Of a stretch of DNA of 32,542 nucleotides, positions 31,779 through 32,542 are shown one piece after another; positions within the stretch are counted from its first letter, which is position 1; the number at the start of each line of letters is the position of its first letter. A model generated the notes under the pieces. The model had not been told where the DNA came from and ran no database searches. It worked only from the letters and a program-made list of their open reading frames with translations. The position numbers and the translations under genes are program-made. Origin of the DNA: Acidobacteriota bacterium (lineage in GTDB: Bacteria; Actinomycetota; Acidimicrobiia; Acidimicrobiales; Acidimicrobilacustridaceae); contig JAGWYK010000025.1 of the NCBI GenBank assembly GCA_018969405.1, positions 1 to 32,542 on the forward strand. Direction: 5' to 3'.

Positions 31779-32450
31779 ATGGGAACTGACAAACGTGAAC
31801 GGAAGAAGGCCGGCCATCGAGCCCGCCTCAACGCAGAACGAGCGGCGCAGGCGCGCTACGAGCGCCGACGTCGCCTGACCATCACCATCGCCGTCCCCCT
31901 CGCCGTCCTGCTCGTCATCGGGCTGGTCGCGGTGCTGAGCAAGGGTTCCGGCACCGCCACCGACTCGGCCTCATCGAGCACCAGCGCCACCTCGAGCACC
32001 GTCAGCACCAGCACCACGGTGGCGGCCAAGCCGGCCTCGGCCGCCGGCAAGCCCTGCGTGGCCCTCAGCGAACCCGCTCCCGACAACGCGCCCACGGTGG
32101 ACATCCCCCTCGGCCCGCCGCCCACGACCCTGCAGATCACTGACATCAGGACCGGTACGGGGCCTGCGGTCACCGCCAGCGATTCGGTCACCGTCGACTA
32201 CATCGGCGTGGCCTGCTCCACCGGCGCCATCTTCGATTCCTCCTATCTGCGCGGCCAGCCCGCCACCTTCGGCCTCAACCAGGTCATCCCCGGCTGGACC
32301 GAAGGTCTGCAGGGCATGCAGGCCGGCGGTGTGCGCGAGCTCGTGATCCCGCCCGACAAGGGCTACGGATCGACCGGACAGGGCGTGAAGATCGCTCCCG
32401 ACGAGACCCTCATCTTCGTCGTCGAGCTGCGCTCCATCAGCTCCAAGTGA
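31779..32450 (+). CDS. Membrane-anchored FKBP-type peptidyl-prolyl isomerase
   Basis: 223 residues. A strongly basic N-tail (1-32), one membrane helix (33-54), a Ser/Thr-rich linker, then an FKBP domain (about 115-223). Active-site aromatic and hydrophobic residues of FKBP12 are mostly kept: VDYIG (Tyr), IFDSS (Phe-Asp), ATFGL (Phe), VIPGWTEGLQGM (Val-Ile-Trp), KGYG (Tyr) and LIFVVEL (Phe). The His in the 80s loop is absent. It should catalyse prolyl isomerisation outside the membrane. Same architecture as the preceding gene. Confidence 0.93.
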   Translation: MGTDKRERKKAGHRARLNAERAAQARYERRRRLTITIAVPLAVLLVIGLVAVLSKGSGTATDSASSSTSATSSTVSTSTTVAAKPASAAGKPCVALSEPAPDNAPTVDIPLGPPPTTLQITDIRTGTGPAVTASDSVTVDYIGVACSTGAIFDSSYLRGQPATFGLNQVIPGWTEGLQGMQAGGVRELVIPPDKGYGSTGQGVKIAPDETLIFVVELRSISSK

Positions 32451-32464
32451 TCGGGTCCGACTGA

Positions 32465-32542
32465 TCAGCGCGAGGGCTGCGGGACATCGGTGAGCGAACC
32501 GATCCCCCGGCCGGTGTGGACCACCACCTCACCGACACCCGC
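32465..32542 (-). CDS. C-terminal fragment of an unidentified gene
   Basis: On the minus strand the last 25 codons of a gene end at TGA (32467-32465). The tail reads VVVHTGRGIGSLTDVPQPSR. It enters from beyond the right edge and converges on the FKBP gene with 14 bp between stops. Too little is visible to identify it. Confidence 0.45.
   Translation of the reverse strand, partial: AGVGEVVVHTGRGIGSLTDVPQPSR

Overview
The window is about 32.5 kb of densely coding, high-GC DNA (roughly 70% G+C by eye) from an actinobacterium. Lineage markers are a WhiB-type Fe-S regulator, the mycothiol enzyme MshA beside its usual YbjN-like neighbour, a rex-hemA-hemC operon, a CtpE-type P-ATPase, Orn, and a paired ArsA/Get3-like ATPase locus. 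The mix of genes and the very short spacing between promoter and start codon would suit a deep branch such as Acidimicrobiia, but that placement is inference. I see no insertion sequence, phage gene, CRISPR array or rRNA. It reads as a stable chromosomal housekeeping region. No gap longer than about 200 bases lacks a gene.

Layout. 1-4417 (minus): rex, hemA, hemC, a SpoU-type RNA methyltransferase and a photolyase-related protein cut by the window edge. 4557-5336 (plus): a membrane protein. 5371-7162 (minus): a 29-residue membrane peptide gene, a SAM hydrolase-family gene and proC. 7331-10133 (minus): YbjN-like protein, mshA, a CdsA-like pseudoenzyme and a MoaD/ThiS-like protein. 10232-11422 (plus): a histidine phosphatase and a YgjP-like metalloprotease. 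11402-14155 (minus): a methyltransferase, a polyprenyl-phosphate sugar synthase and a PIG-V-type membrane glycosyltransferase. 14230-14301: tRNA-Lys. 14315-15618 (minus): a membrane-anchored CPHC thioredoxin-fold protein with its DsbB partner. 15701-18587 (plus): a universal stress protein and ctpE. 18605-19051 (minus): dut. 19086-22129 (plus): orn, an MBL-fold hydrolase and an MFS exporter. 22169-23993 (minus): an LACTB2-like MBL hydrolase, an FxsA-like protein and whiB. 24155-25483 (minus): an NfeD/ClpP-class membrane protein. 25504-28194 (plus): two ArsA-like ATPases and a receiver-domain protein. 28253-28326: tRNA-Pro. 28402-30742 (minus): asd and lysC. 30830-32450 (plus): two membrane-anchored prolyl isomerases. 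A gene fragment on the minus strand closes the window.

How genes act together. Redox control of tetrapyrrole synthesis (rex-hemA-hemC), mycothiol synthesis (mshA), extracytoplasmic disulfide formation and folding (DsbB/CPHC pair, cyclophilin-like and FKBP), and Fe-S sensing (WhiB) form a recurring redox and envelope theme. Translation-linked overlaps (ATGA, GTGGCTGA and similar) tie operon members together.

The most distinctive signals are: (i) a TANNNT -10 box placed 6-10 nt before the start codon of about seventeen genes, implying mostly leaderless mRNAs; (ii) an ArsA pair with complementary active-site losses, implying an obligate heterodimer with one composite catalytic site; (iii) a perfect inverted repeat filling the -35/-10 spacer of the whiB promoter; (iv) several apparent pseudoenzymes (CdsA-like, a lysine-free NfeD protease domain, a cyclophilin lacking its catalytic Arg, a SAM hydrolase with His changed to Asp).
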